Source: Lyngbya sp. HA4199-MV5 (GTDB lineage: Bacteria; Cyanobacteriota; Cyanobacteriia; Leptolyngbyales; Leptolyngbyaceae). Taken from it: 64,000 bases of DNA. The translations under genes were made by a program, and so were the position numbers. Below the pieces are notes generated by a model, which was not told the origin of the DNA, ran no database searches, and saw only the letters and a program-made list of their open reading frames with translations. Below are positions 42,539-50,870 of the stretch, in pieces. Each line of letters starts with the position of its first letter. The first letter of the stretch is position 1. The stretch is from positions 62,001 through 126,000 of the forward strand of contig JAHHHL010000016.1 in the NCBI GenBank assembly GCA_019359375.1. Reading direction: 5' to 3'.

Positions 42539-43311
42539 TCGTTCACCTGTAGCTTCACGGTCATGGTTTGAATTTTTTCTGACAGCCAGCGCTCAAACAG
42601 TTCATTTTGTAAGGCTTGTTGCAGTTGGGTATCTTCTAACGTGGCGGGCAAAAACTGTTCTACGCGAAAAATTGCCCAAAAGTTCTCAACGTCGATCGGT
42701 CCCACCAGTTCGCCGGGACTAGACGAATCGATCGCGGCTCTCAACGCATCGGGTAAGGTGCCTCGGCTGACGGGACCCATCATGCCGTTTGCCACCCGCT
42801 CATCTGCTGTGGAGTATTCCCGCGCCAACTGCTCAAAATTCGCGCCTTCGGTGATTTGGCTATAAAGCTCTTCTGCAAGTTCTTTGCTGGCAACCACAAT
42901 CCGCGATAGCACCACGCGATCGAAAAACACTTTGCGTTCAATAAAATGCTCCTGCATGCGATCGCGCGTCACCAGTGCTTTCAGCTTTTCGAGTTTGAAG
43001 CTGCCAACAATTTGGCTATGAAACTGCTCGTAGGTTAAGCCATTGCGGTTCAGCCACTCCTGAAAGACCTTACTATCGGTCAACTGCTGCTGCAACCGAA
43101 AATCGATCACGGACTGCTCGATCGTGGCGGAGCTAACTTCAATATCCTGTCTGTTCTCCAGCGCCTGCTCCAGCACATATTGGCGCAAAATATCGCCAAC
43201 AAAGCCTTGCAGCTTACCCGCCGCTTGCAAGTAACGCAAACATTGCCTTATGGAGAGGGGCTTCTCATCAACAACTAACAAGGCTTTTGAGTCTGCTACT
43301 TTAGCTTCCAT
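42535..43311 (-). CDS. SurA/PpiC-like peptidylprolyl isomerase
   Basis: The 258-residue protein has a SurA-type helical N-terminal domain (about 15-125) and a parvulin domain (about 130-225). Conserved residues are seen in ADERVANGMMGPVSRGTLPDAL and PGELVGPIDVENFWAIFRVE. There is no signal peptide or lipobox, so it may act in the cytoplasm on cargo before export. Its stop overlaps the ATG of the exporter gene (ATGA), giving coupled translation. Foldase genes beside C39-type ABC exporters are common in cyanobacteria. Upstream, 43312-44225 is non-coding. Confidence 0.88.
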   Translation of the reverse strand: MEAKVADSKALLVVDEKPLSIRQCLRYLQAAGKLQGFVGDILRQYVLEQALENRQDIEVSSATIEQSVIDFRLQQQLTDSKVFQEWLNRNGLTYEQFHSQIVGSFKLEKLKALVTRDRMQEHFIERKVFFDRVVLSRIVVASKELAEELYSQITEGANFEQLAREYSTADERVANGMMGPVSRGTLPDALRAAIDSSSPGELVGPIDVENFWAIFRVEQFLPATLEDTQLQQALQNELFERWLSEKIQTMTVKLQVNE

Positions 43312-44225
43312 GAAATAACCAGGTCTATGAGATCTAGAATCTGTTGTTATCTTGCCCGAATATGCCGTAGCAATACCGAAATCTCGTGCAAGTTTTTACG
43401 AACATTCCGCAGGTTTACCCCAAGGCTCCTCAGTAGATTTACCTGATCTAGTCACAGGCATTAAACCGTTGTGGCGCACACATCCAGTATGCCGTTTGAG
43501 GTTCAAGATCATCAGTCCGCAAAATCACTCAGACGCTAAGAATCGTAACGCTTCTCTGATAGATTTCTGGCGACGGTTAGCAGTTCCCTTCAAAACGGCT
43601 CTCTGTTGACCGTCAACGATTTTGAATCCTGATTTTTTCTGAGTCTTAAAGAATTTCTGAGTTTCAAAGAAGTTAGAGCACTGAAGCAGCGACGCGATCG
43701 TTAGCCTCACTCTTGGTTGCACGTTGTGTCTACAGGCTGGTTGACTGACAAATCTTTGAGCGAGTACTTGAACCGCCCTGCACTGAAAGTGCGGGCTGAT
43801 GGAAGAAAGTCCTCTTAAGAGGACTACGAGCGCCTGACAACCCGTTTGAACGGGTTTTGCACCATTAGCCTGGATTTGAATCACGGGCGGGTGAGCAACG
43901 AAGCGACCAGCCTTTCAAGACGTTTGTCAGTCAATCAGGTCTACAGGTCAACCGGGCACTCAGCTTCAGCCTTTGACAGTCAAGCGGACATGCTTTTATT
44001 TCAAGCTCAAAGGTTAATAGACGATCGAGATGTAAAGAGTTCTGACCCTATCTTTACTACATCCACATAGTAAGATTTAAATTCTGACTCTTCCTTTGCG
44101 CGATCTTTAAGTATCCAGACTAAGATCATTAAATAGATCTAAACTCCGATCGGATAACCGGAGTTTCGTGTCATGATGGTAAACTGTCGAAATGTAGCTA
44201 TGTAACTCAAGCAGGAAAGACGCTT
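43312..44225. other. Long non-coding region holding a 202-bp element
   Basis: No gene was found in these 914 bases. The 202-bp element lies in the middle (43737-43938). The left part contains the promoter of the foldase-exporter operon; the right part, AT-rich from about 44050, contains that of the peroxiredoxin gene. The open frames 43525-43884 and 43846-44070 run through the element and are not considered genes. Confidence 0.5.
43737..43938. mobile_element. 202-bp MITE-like element, copy 2
   Basis: The left end is CTGGTTGACTGACAAA, and the reverse complement of the right end is CTGATTGACTGACAAA. A perfect 9-bp direct repeat GTCTACAGG flanks it (43728-43736 and 43939-43947), defining both boundaries. 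Internal perfect palindromes are AGTCCTCTTAAGAGGACT (43808-43825) and AACCCGTTTGAACGGGTT (43839-43856); a stem of 8 pairs lies at 43777-43795. It is inverted relative to copy 1. Confidence 0.92.
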
Positions 44226-44861
44226 ATGACTCTTCAACTAGGCGATACCGCCCCAAACTTTACTCAAGAGTCCAGCGAGGGACCCATTGATTTCTACAAC
44301 TGGGCAGGCGATAGCTGGGTCGTTCTCTTCTCCCATCCCGCCGACTATACGCCTGTTTGCACCACCGAACTGGGCGAAGTTGCAAAACTCAAGCCCGAAT
44401 TCGATAAGCGGAACGTGAAAGTGCTGGCGCTCAGCGTAGATCCGAATGATTCCCACAAGGGTTGGATCGACGATATCAACGAAACGCAAAAAACGACCGT
44501 TAACTATCCCCTGCTGGCAGATGCCGATCGCACCGTGTCTGATCTGTACGGCATGGTTCACCCCAACGCCAACGCAAAGATCACAGTTCGCACGGTCTTT
44601 GTGATTGATCCCCAGAAAAAGCTGCGCCTGACGCTGACCTACCCCCCCAGCACTGGACGCAACTTTGACGAAATTTTGCGGGTGATTGACTCCCTACAAT
44701 TGACCGACAACTACGGTGTGGCAACCCCCGTGAATTGGAAAGATGGCGATGACGTGGTCGTTGTGCCCTCCATTTCCACCGAAGACGCGAAGAAGAAGTT
44801 TCCGAAGGGTCTGACTGAAGTGAAGCCTTACCTGCGTCTGACACCCCAACCCGATAAGTAG
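44226..44861 (+). CDS. 1-Cys peroxiredoxin (Prx6 type)
   Basis: The 211-residue enzyme reduces hydrogen peroxide and organic peroxides. The peroxidatic Cys45 lies in HPADYTPVCTTELG; no other cysteine is present, so it is a true 1-Cys enzyme needing an external reductant. The Prx6-type C-terminal extension is intact (PVNWKDGDDVVVVPSI...KPYLRLTPQP). It is a single gene with a terminator at 44889. The upstream AGGAAAGACGCTT is a plausible ribosome-binding site. Confidence 0.94.
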   Translation: MTLQLGDTAPNFTQESSEGPIDFYNWAGDSWVVLFSHPADYTPVCTTELGEVAKLKPEFDKRNVKVLALSVDPNDSHKGWIDDINETQKTTVNYPLLADADRTVSDLYGMVHPNANAKITVRTVFVIDPQKKLRLTLTYPPSTGRNFDEILRVIDSLQLTDNYGVATPVNWKDGDDVVVVPSISTEDAKKKFPKGLTEVKPYLRLTPQPDK

Positions 44862-44888
44862 ATCGATCAGAAAGCTAAATTACTATAA

Positions 44889-44925
44889 GACGCGATCGTC
44901 CAGCATTGGGCGATCGTGTCTTTTT
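44889..44925 (+). terminator. Intrinsic terminator of the peroxiredoxin gene
   Basis: GACGCGATCGTCC and GGGCGATCGTGTC form a G-C-rich stem (44889-44920) with a short loop, followed by TTTTT. The stem includes HIP1-like CGATCG on both sides. Confidence 0.8.
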
Positions 44926-44968
44926 GCAATGGTTTTTCTGCCATGAATCGTGATGTAGTCGGCGATCC

Positions 44969-44996
44969 GTAGGGACGTTACAGGTAACGTCCCTAC
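44969..44996. repeat. 28-bp palindrome, copy 2
   Basis: It starts GTAGGGACGTTAC and ends GTAACGTCCCTAC, differing from copy 1 only in the central dinucleotide region. The right flank AAAATCGTGAAC is the inverse of the left flank of copy 1. It lies between convergent genes. Confidence 0.75.
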
Positions 44997-45069
44997 AAAA
45001 TCGTGAACAATATTTCTAAAACACCACCCAAGAGTGGGCAGAACGCCAATTTACAGGGTTGTCTCTGGG

Positions 45070-45864
45070 TCAATGCCCATCCGGATCAACACCCATTGAT
45101 CGCAGCCGTTCTTGCAGTTGAGCAACCTGCGCTTCAGCCTGTTCTGCGCGCTGGCGTTCTTGCTCCGCCCGCAGACGTTCCTGTTCTGCCCGCTGGCGTT
45201 CTTGCTCTGCGCGTTGGCGTTCTTGTTCTGCGCGCTGACGTTCTTGCTCTGCGCGTTCTTCTGCTTGCTGGCGCGATCGCACCTCTTCCCGGAGTGCCTG
45301 TGCGAGTTCACTTGATGCCAGCAATTTTTCGCCCGTGTCTTCCCGGTAAAAAGCGATCCGCTGCCCATCAACGGCTACCTGTAGCTGGAGTGGTGCGATG
45401 CGGCGATCGGCGATCGGTTCGTAGCGCTCTCCCCGCAACCGAAACCCTCTAAGCTGTTCCTCAATCCACTCGCCTTTGGGGTCAAACTGCCAGTATTCTT
45501 GCACTTCAAGCTGCTCATACAGCGTTCTTTTGAACTCCTGATCCTGCCCTTTTGTGCCCTCAGACGTGATTTCAAAAATCACAATGGGAATCTGCCCTTC
45601 TTCCCAAAGCTTGTAGTTGTCGCGGGGTCCAGGTGTCACGTTCAAGATCACCATAATATCGGGCGCAACCCGTAGCTTTGGGTAGCCCTGGGCGTAGTAA
45701 AGGAACTGGTCAGCAAGCACGATCGCAGGCTGTCCACTGAGATGCTGCCTCAACACGACAACCGCATCAATGATTGCATCGATATGGACGGAGGTTTCTG
45801 CCAACGGCTCACCATCAGAACTGGGATACACGATCGCAGGGGCTTGCGGTAAAAGCGTCGTCAT
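45070..45864 (-). CDS. Uma2-family protein with a long Gln-Arg-Ala-Glu coiled coil
   Basis: The 264-residue protein has the Uma2 core (about 12-185; RVAPDIMVILNVTP, PIVIFEITSEGTKG, EVQEYWQFDPKGEW). A coiled coil made of 7-residue repeats Q-R-A-E-Q-E-R follows (about 205-245), ending RLRSMGVDPD. The same core-plus-tail layout occurs at 18131-18862, ending LHALGHTPDD. Catalytic residues of the PD-(D/E)xK fold appear present. The biological role of the family is unproven. ATG 45864 is preferred over TTG 45879. The tail DNA is a 21-bp tandem repeat liable to change length. Confidence 0.86.
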   Translation of the reverse strand: MTTLLPQAPAIVYPSSDGEPLAETSVHIDAIIDAVVVLRQHLSGQPAIVLADQFLYYAQGYPKLRVAPDIMVILNVTPGPRDNYKLWEEGQIPIVIFEITSEGTKGQDQEFKRTLYEQLEVQEYWQFDPKGEWIEEQLRGFRLRGERYEPIADRRIAPLQLQVAVDGQRIAFYREDTGEKLLASSELAQALREEVRSRQQAEERAEQERQRAEQERQRAEQERQRAEQERLRAEQERQRAEQAEAQVAQLQERLRSMGVDPDGH

Positions 45865-45937
45865 GGGTACCAAAGCCAATACTCAATATCCTTATGGTAC
45901 TGCTCAGTTTGGTATGAAAGACCGCATTACAAACTCA

Positions 45938-46336
45938 TCAAGCACTTTGGAAACGCGGATTATGCTTGAGTTCGCTGGGTTCAAAGGCTTGCACCCATTC
46001 AATAAAAGCAGCATCGATCGGGGTTTGCGGCTGAATCAGCAACGCGACGTAGTGAGCTTTCTGCTTGACCACAATGGCTGAATAATCGGTGCCCAGAATG
46101 GTGGCGTGGTGAAATCCTTCCAGTTGGAGTGATGACATGAGGAGCGATCGCAACCCCAGCGCTTGAAAAATCGTTTGCACCCAACTCATGTTGTCGTCAT
46201 CAGGAGTTGTAAAGTACTCCTTGGGCAAGCCATTTAAGTCAAAAACGGCTGCGCCTACAACATAGTCGGGATAGGGCATGGATAAAAGGTTAGAAGATAA
46301 CGGAGTGGATAGCCGTGGCTGGGTAAGGCTGGGCAT
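45938..46336 (-). CDS. Conserved cyanobacterial protein, roadblock/LC7-like
   Basis: The 132-residue protein contains YVVGAAVFDLNGLPKEYFTT, SWVQTIFQALGLRSLLMSSL and HHATILGTDYSAIVVKQKAH. The strand-helix-strand pattern with a central long helix resembles roadblock/LC7 proteins, which regulate small GTPases or act in motility. Conservation in cyanobacteria is from memory. ATG 46336 (MPSLTQ) is chosen; ATG 46279 (MPYPDYVVG) is possible. No partner GTPase gene is near. Confidence 0.65.
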   Translation of the reverse strand: MPSLTQPRLSTPLSSNLLSMPYPDYVVGAAVFDLNGLPKEYFTTPDDDNMSWVQTIFQALGLRSLLMSSLQLEGFHHATILGTDYSAIVVKQKAHYVALLIQPQTPIDAAFIEWVQAFEPSELKHNPRFQSA

Positions 46337-46798
46337 TAAATTGCTCTCACAATATTTTTTATCATGGCTGCAACTCATCGCTGCAACGGAGAAACGGATT
46401 AAGGTATGGAGTGTTTGCAGTGATCTCAGTCTAGAGAACAGGTGCAGGCGCTGCGACCGTAAAATCCTCACCTACTTTTGAGGGTGCCCATCCCTTACGG
46501 AGAATGCGATCGGGGAGCATATCTCTTAGCAAAGGCTCTCCCAAACACCAAGGATGTAGTTTACGCAGGGAGCCTTCATACCGTAGAAGGGCTTTAGCTC
46601 AGGTCTCTAAGTGCCTCTAAGCTGCAACGATTTGTGAATTTAGGGGGCGACGCTGCGATCGTGTGTACCAACGTCTGAAGCTACAACCATGTAAATATCA
46701 TCTTGGTTTATGAAGAATGACTGTAAAACGATAGCTCTTCATCACGTTTGAGCTTTGCGCTTTACCGTCGAGCCTATGACCGAGTTGAGCAACAGGCT
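46337..46798. other. Intergenic region with half of a 33-bp direct repeat
   Basis: No gene was found. AAGAATGACTGTAAAACGAT... at 46713-46745 is repeated at 47535-47567 with 26 of 33 matches, so the two copies flank the toxin-antitoxin pair. The remainder shows no pattern. Confidence 0.4.
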
Positions 46799-47152
46799 CT
46801 ACCCTTCAGCCATTCCCCGCTGAATTGCCTCACGAATCTCCTCTAGAGAAACATCCGCTTGATCTGATTTAGCATAAATGACTAACAACAAGATCGATCG
46901 CTCAGGCAGAATCTGATAAATTACTCGGTACCCACCGCTCTTACCTGTAGGAATATCACTATTTCGCACTCGTTCCTTCAGGACAATATCATCCAGCCCA
47001 ACGATGCGATCGCCTTGAAAATCGCCCAATTCCAGTCGTGCGAAGAAAGGCTGAAGATCAGCCTGAATCTGACGATAGCGCTTGGCTAATCCTTTCAAGC
47101 GTCGGAGGAACGGTGCAGAAAAGAAAATCTCCACCTTATCCGACTCACTCAT
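46799..47152 (-). CDS. RelE/ParE-superfamily toxin
   Basis: The 117-residue protein has the RelE/ParE fold pattern: VEIFFSAPFLRRLKGLAKRY, then LKERVRNSDIPTGKSGGYRVIYQI, and a final strand LLLVIYAKSDQADVS. The basic/aromatic GGYRVIY segment matches the active-site strand of mRNA-cleaving family members. It overlaps the upstream antitoxin gene by 8 bases (antitoxin first). It should be a type II toxin, most likely an mRNA interferase; gyrase inhibition is the alternative. Confidence 0.82.
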   Translation of the reverse strand: MSESDKVEIFFSAPFLRRLKGLAKRYRQIQADLQPFFARLELGDFQGDRIVGLDDIVLKERVRNSDIPTGKSGGYRVIYQILPERSILLLVIYAKSDQADVSLEEIREAIQRGMAEG

Positions 47153-47399
47153 AGACCTGATCCCACAGTTGGTCGAGCGAATACACCATGCCAGATCGAG
47201 CAGATCTTACGGCATCCTCTAAATCTGCTAAGATGCGTCCCTTTGGTTCATCTTCGTCTATCGAAGAAAGCCCTTCCTCTTCTCTATCCAAAGCCTCTAA
47301 GATTTTCTCCCAAAGCGCGATCGGTACCACGACACCAGTTTGCGTTCCCTGGCTGTCAGTCACATACTGAACCAACTGCTGTATGTCTTTGCCTGACAT
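47145..47399 (-). CDS. Antitoxin of the RelE/ParE pair
   Basis: The 84-residue protein reads MSGKDIQQLVQYVTDSQGTQ then TGVVVPIALWEKILEALDRE and an acidic tail. VVVPIALWEKIL looks like the strand and helix of Phd/YefM- or prevent-host-death-like cyanobacterial antitoxins. Its stop overlaps the toxin start by 8 bases, supporting an operon. ATG 47399 is preferred over the TTG reading at 47468; no Shine-Dalgarno sequence is visible. It should repress its own promoter together with the toxin. Confidence 0.75.
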   Translation of the reverse strand: MSGKDIQQLVQYVTDSQGTQTGVVVPIALWEKILEALDREEEGLSSIDEDEPKGRILADLEDAVRSARSGMVYSLDQLWDQVYE

Positions 47400-47840
47400 A
47401 GGAGTACGTATCCCACATACGATAGTCTTCACTATAAACAATTTCTGATTGCGCGATCGGTTGCTCAATTGCGTGAAGCGATCGGCAATAGCAGCCTCTA
47501 AAAATCCAGCGATATCTTATCAATTTCTATAGTAAAGAATGACTATAACATCACAACTCTTCATCGCATTCCGTCCTCGCACAACATAGTTTGTGTAACG
47601 TTCCCGATTAGCGGACAGAGGTCTTTCCCAAAATCAAAATAGCAGCTTTATTTTGGTCGGGTATAACCAGATAAGTTAGGCGGCGGTAGCAAATGTTAGG
47701 AGAACAACAATATCGGAGGGCTGAGAAGGTAGAAGTGAATGACAGATGCAAGCAGCTGAACAAGGAGACTAATATGACATACCACCTAAAGAAAAGGATG
47801 CTAAGAAAAGCAGTTGGATGCTTCTAATTACTTGGGTCAT
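47400..47840. other. Intergenic region between the NYN gene and the antitoxin gene
   Basis: It contains the second 33-bp repeat copy (47535-47567). A possible 44-codon frame (47693-47827) with an internal ATG 47774 behind AAGGAG has no recognisable sequence. No gene is called. Confidence 0.35.
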
Positions 47841-49322
47841 CTAGTTTCTTCCCACTAACTTATCCAAAAAATCTTCTAGTCTGCTATCGAGGTTTTCGTG
47901 GAGCTTAAATGTGTTTCCCTTCTGCTCTATCAAGATACCTACCTCCAATAATTCGTTTAATGCATACTGCAGTCGCTTATGGCTATGATGCTGTGGAAGC
48001 AACCCATCCATTTTGGCTTGGATAACACATGGAGCAATAGGTTGAAAACGTGAATACGATGAAAAAACATTTCCTTTTACAATATCAGGAGGTTCCTTTT
48101 GAATACATTTCTTTATAGCCTTAATCAGAATATGCCACTGCTCTCGCGTAATTGAACTCAGATCCTGTGGGCTATATCCAGGATCTTGAGTTTGTAAAAC
48201 GACTTCAGAATCAGTAGTTGGGTCGTTAATCTCTGGGATAGATATTTCTCCAAGATCATTTACAGTGACTTTATTGTCTTTCTCGGCAGAAAGAATAAAT
48301 TGTTTGAAGTTCCGAAAGCTGCTGCCATCATCTTTGCGGATTGAAGATATACCTTGGTAAGAAAAATCCGTGTTTGATCTCATCAATTGAGCAATAATGC
48401 TAAATCGTGTACCTTTCCCTAAAGTTGGAGCTAAGATAACTGCTTTTTCAAGGCACTCAAGAGCGTTTTGATACGTAATTGTTTCAGTTTCCTCATTGGA
48501 ATCTAGCTTTCTAATATCAATAAACTCGGCACTTGCTAAAAGCTGATTATTAACCTTTTCTATTTGACCGACTACAACCACTTTCTTCTTAAAGATATTT
48601 TTCAATGTATTAGTCAAAGGGACAAAATCTCGATCAGAAGTAACAATAATAAACTTCTCAACGTTTGGAAATTGTCTAGCTACTTCAAGACAATCGATTG
48701 CCAGCTTTATATCTGCACTATTGGCCTTCCCAGTAGAAACATGAACCGTTTCGAAGCCAAGGCTATACAACGCTTGAGCGATATACTTACTCTTTTCTTG
48801 CTGCCAGTTGGCATAAGCAATTTTAATGCTCGGATGCCCCTGAGACTCAGAATACGTTATCAAAGATTCCGCCAAAGGTGATTTCGATCCTTGAGCAGCA
48901 ACTCTAACATTTTCATAGTCCCAAAATATAGCAACGTCCCCTTGTGCGGCGGGAAGGACGTTATGTGGATGAACAAATGCATTATCAATTTGAAGGGGTA
49001 ATTTCTCACAAACAGCTTCTAAACTATCGATACGCGCTTGAAGAGCACTTAATTGTGAGTGTAGCGGCAAAATTTCCTTGACATCAGTCTTAAGTGAATC
49101 AACGTGCTCGATCAAGTTAGTGATGGTATTCTGATACTGCCAATCCTCTTTTGTATGTTTAGTTTGTTTTGTCGAAACTAAACCACCTGCAAAAGCTGCG
49201 GACAGAGCAGTAGTACCGACTAATGATGCTCGTCTAACGTCACGATCGGATAGCCAACTCAACCCGAACGCAATGCCGAACGCGATTGGTCCTAATCCCA
49301 AGACAACCCAGCTTTTTGACAT
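47841..49322 (-). CDS. Membrane-tethered NYN-domain (LabA/DUF88-type) nuclease
   Basis: The 493-residue protein begins with a hydrophobic segment (about 5-25, perhaps a second at 36-49) and a coiled coil (about 65-112). A NYN/PIN-like domain follows (about 128-260): Asp135 in AIFWDYENV, NSADIKLAIDCLE and IIVTSDRDFVPLTNTL supply the acidic metal site. A linker carries a possible small domain (about 280-370, ALECLEKAVI to NDLGEISIP). The C terminus (about 390-490) is winged-helix-like. The soluble part resembles NYN-OST-HTH/LOTUS proteins, predicted RNases or RNA-handling factors. A membrane anchor on this family is unusual. Codons are more AT-rich than in neighbours, a hint of horizontal transfer. 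Confidence 0.82.
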   Translation of the reverse strand: MSKSWVVLGLGPIAFGIAFGLSWLSDRDVRRASLVGTTALSAAFAGGLVSTKQTKHTKEDWQYQNTITNLIEHVDSLKTDVKEILPLHSQLSALQARIDSLEAVCEKLPLQIDNAFVHPHNVLPAAQGDVAIFWDYENVRVAAQGSKSPLAESLITYSESQGHPSIKIAYANWQQEKSKYIAQALYSLGFETVHVSTGKANSADIKLAIDCLEVARQFPNVEKFIIVTSDRDFVPLTNTLKNIFKKKVVVVGQIEKVNNQLLASAEFIDIRKLDSNEETETITYQNALECLEKAVILAPTLGKGTRFSIIAQLMRSNTDFSYQGISSIRKDDGSSFRNFKQFILSAEKDNKVTVNDLGEISIPEINDPTTDSEVVLQTQDPGYSPQDLSSITREQWHILIKAIKKCIQKEPPDIVKGNVFSSYSRFQPIAPCVIQAKMDGLLPQHHSHKRLQYALNELLEVGILIEQKGNTFKLHENLDSRLEDFLDKLVGRN

Positions 49323-49700
49323 TTCGTACTGACTCCAGTTTTTCTATAAAAAATACTTCCGTTATAAAAAATCTATCCTGTAAAATTTATGCAAGATAAC
49401 TAGAGCAGCCTGCGTTGATGGATGACCACACCAGCCGCTAAACATGTCAGCATTTACAGCATTAAGATTGAAGCTAGCGGCATGATACCTATCTCGGAAA
49501 TCTAGCAGATCGTTCTCGACTCAGCCAAGAAAAATTTATAGAAAGTAAGGACAGGAGCCAATAGTCACCCCTAACCAAAGTCTAAATCTGACGCTACCGC
49601 CAAAATCTTCAGGAGTGACGGACAGATGCCTCTCTTTTGAAGCAGAATGATCTGCTAGCATGCAAACGCTTGACTATGATTAGCCAAAAATACTATACGG

Positions 49701-49840
49701 AAAGTTTCCGCATAACACCCTCAAGCGGGTGATTAGACAGATGATTTCTGTGTAACATCCCGAAGTCAGGTGGATAGACAGAATCTTTTTGCATCATAGG
49801 CTTGTTTGAGTGGATAAGCAGAACGTTTACGCATTGCAGG
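49701..49840. repeat. Degenerate ~40-bp tandem repeat
   Basis: Units at 49701-49740, 49741-49781, 49782-49821 and a partial at 49822-49840 share a TTT near position 5-8, GCAT or GTGT, and an end of the type GTGGATAGACAG. They lie in the 553-base gap 49323-49875 between the NYN gene and the pentapeptide gene. No gene was seen in the gap. Confidence 0.5.
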
Positions 49841-49875
49841 CGATCGCCAGCGGTGGCAAGCAGCTTCCATTACTG

Positions 49876-50781
49876 CTAAACGCGATCGTCTGACACAATT
49901 GCACCATTGAATTGAGCACGATCGCGCTTCACGTCACTCAAATCAGCCTCGCTTAGAATTGCGCCTTCGAGCATGGCTTCACTTAAGTTAGCGCCGCGTA
50001 GATTTGCCTGGGTGAAATTGGCATCGCTCAAGTTGGCTCGGCTGAGGTTTACGCCGCGTAGATTCGTTTGGTGTGCCGTTGCGTTAGCTAGATTCACCCG
50101 ACTCAGGTTTGACCAGGAGAAATCCGCTCCTGATAGGGTGGTTTGGCTTAAATCGGCTCCGTAGAGGTAGGTGCCGATAAACCATGCGTCGGTCAAACTT
50201 GCGGCATGAAGGTTTGCGCGGTAAAAGGTTGACTGTCCACATTCGGCGCGATCGAGGTTTGCACGGGTGAGCGTTGCCCTACTGAAATTGGCGGCAATAA
50301 GCATCGCTTCACTCAAGTTGGCGCGGCTAAGGTCGGCAGCATCTAGATCAGCGTCTCGGAGATTGGCTCCACGCAAATCTGTCGCACTCAAGTCAGCATC
50401 GCTCAAATCGGCACGCCGTAAGGAAGCGACTCTCAAATCGGCACCGATGAATACAGTCTTACAAAGGTTGGCACCGTTCAACCTGGCAGCGCTGAGGATG
50501 GCATTGATGAAGGTTGCTTGCTTTAAGGTAGCGTTAACCAGGCTAGCTCTCGTCAGGTTGGCATCGTTGAACGTAGCGCCATCACAACAGGCACCATTCA
50601 GATTGGTATTGTAAAGGGTTGCGCTGCTGAGGTTTGCACCCTTCAGATTGATACCTTCAAACTGTTTTCCACTCAGCTTGGCATAGCTGAGGTCAGGCAG
50701 AAGCTGAGGCGATCGCCGTCGCCACTCATTCCACTGGGCAACCCCATAGTCTAACTGTGCAAGATGCTCTGAGTTTGCCAT
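49876..50781 (-). CDS. Pentapeptide-repeat protein
   Basis: The 301-residue protein is a right-handed beta-helix made of about 45-50 pentapeptides of type A(D/N)LxX, from about residue 38 to the C terminus. An N-terminal helix precedes it (ANSEHLAQLDYGVAQWNEWR). No extra domain is present. Such proteins are very common in cyanobacteria and mostly uncharacterised; some mimic DNA or bind gyrase. GAGGA lies 9 bases upstream of ATG 50781, which is preferred over the GTG reading at 50844. Confidence 0.9.
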   Translation of the reverse strand: MANSEHLAQLDYGVAQWNEWRRRSPQLLPDLSYAKLSGKQFEGINLKGANLSSATLYNTNLNGACCDGATFNDANLTRASLVNATLKQATFINAILSAARLNGANLCKTVFIGADLRVASLRRADLSDADLSATDLRGANLRDADLDAADLSRANLSEAMLIAANFSRATLTRANLDRAECGQSTFYRANLHAASLTDAWFIGTYLYGADLSQTTLSGADFSWSNLSRVNLANATAHQTNLRGVNLSRANLSDANFTQANLRGANLSEAMLEGAILSEADLSDVKRDRAQFNGAIVSDDRV

Positions 50782-50870
50782 GCTTGCGTCCTCTGCACGA
50801 TCGCATTCCTTAATAAAGGGCTTCTGAACAGCAGGTTCACCCACACCCTACACTCCACACCCCAATACCC

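Noticed and set aside
43525-43884. Open frame similar in translation to one at 23264
   Set aside because: The shared protein sequence arises only because both frames cross copies of the 202-bp element; flanking parts are unrelated.
47693-47827. 44-codon frame (or 17 codons from ATG 47774 behind AAGGAG)
   Set aside because: The ribosome-binding site is attractive but the peptide is very short and unrecognised; conservation would be needed to call it.
49701-49840. Short CRISPR array
   Set aside because: Repeat units are degenerate, nearly without distinct spacers, and no cas genes are nearby.
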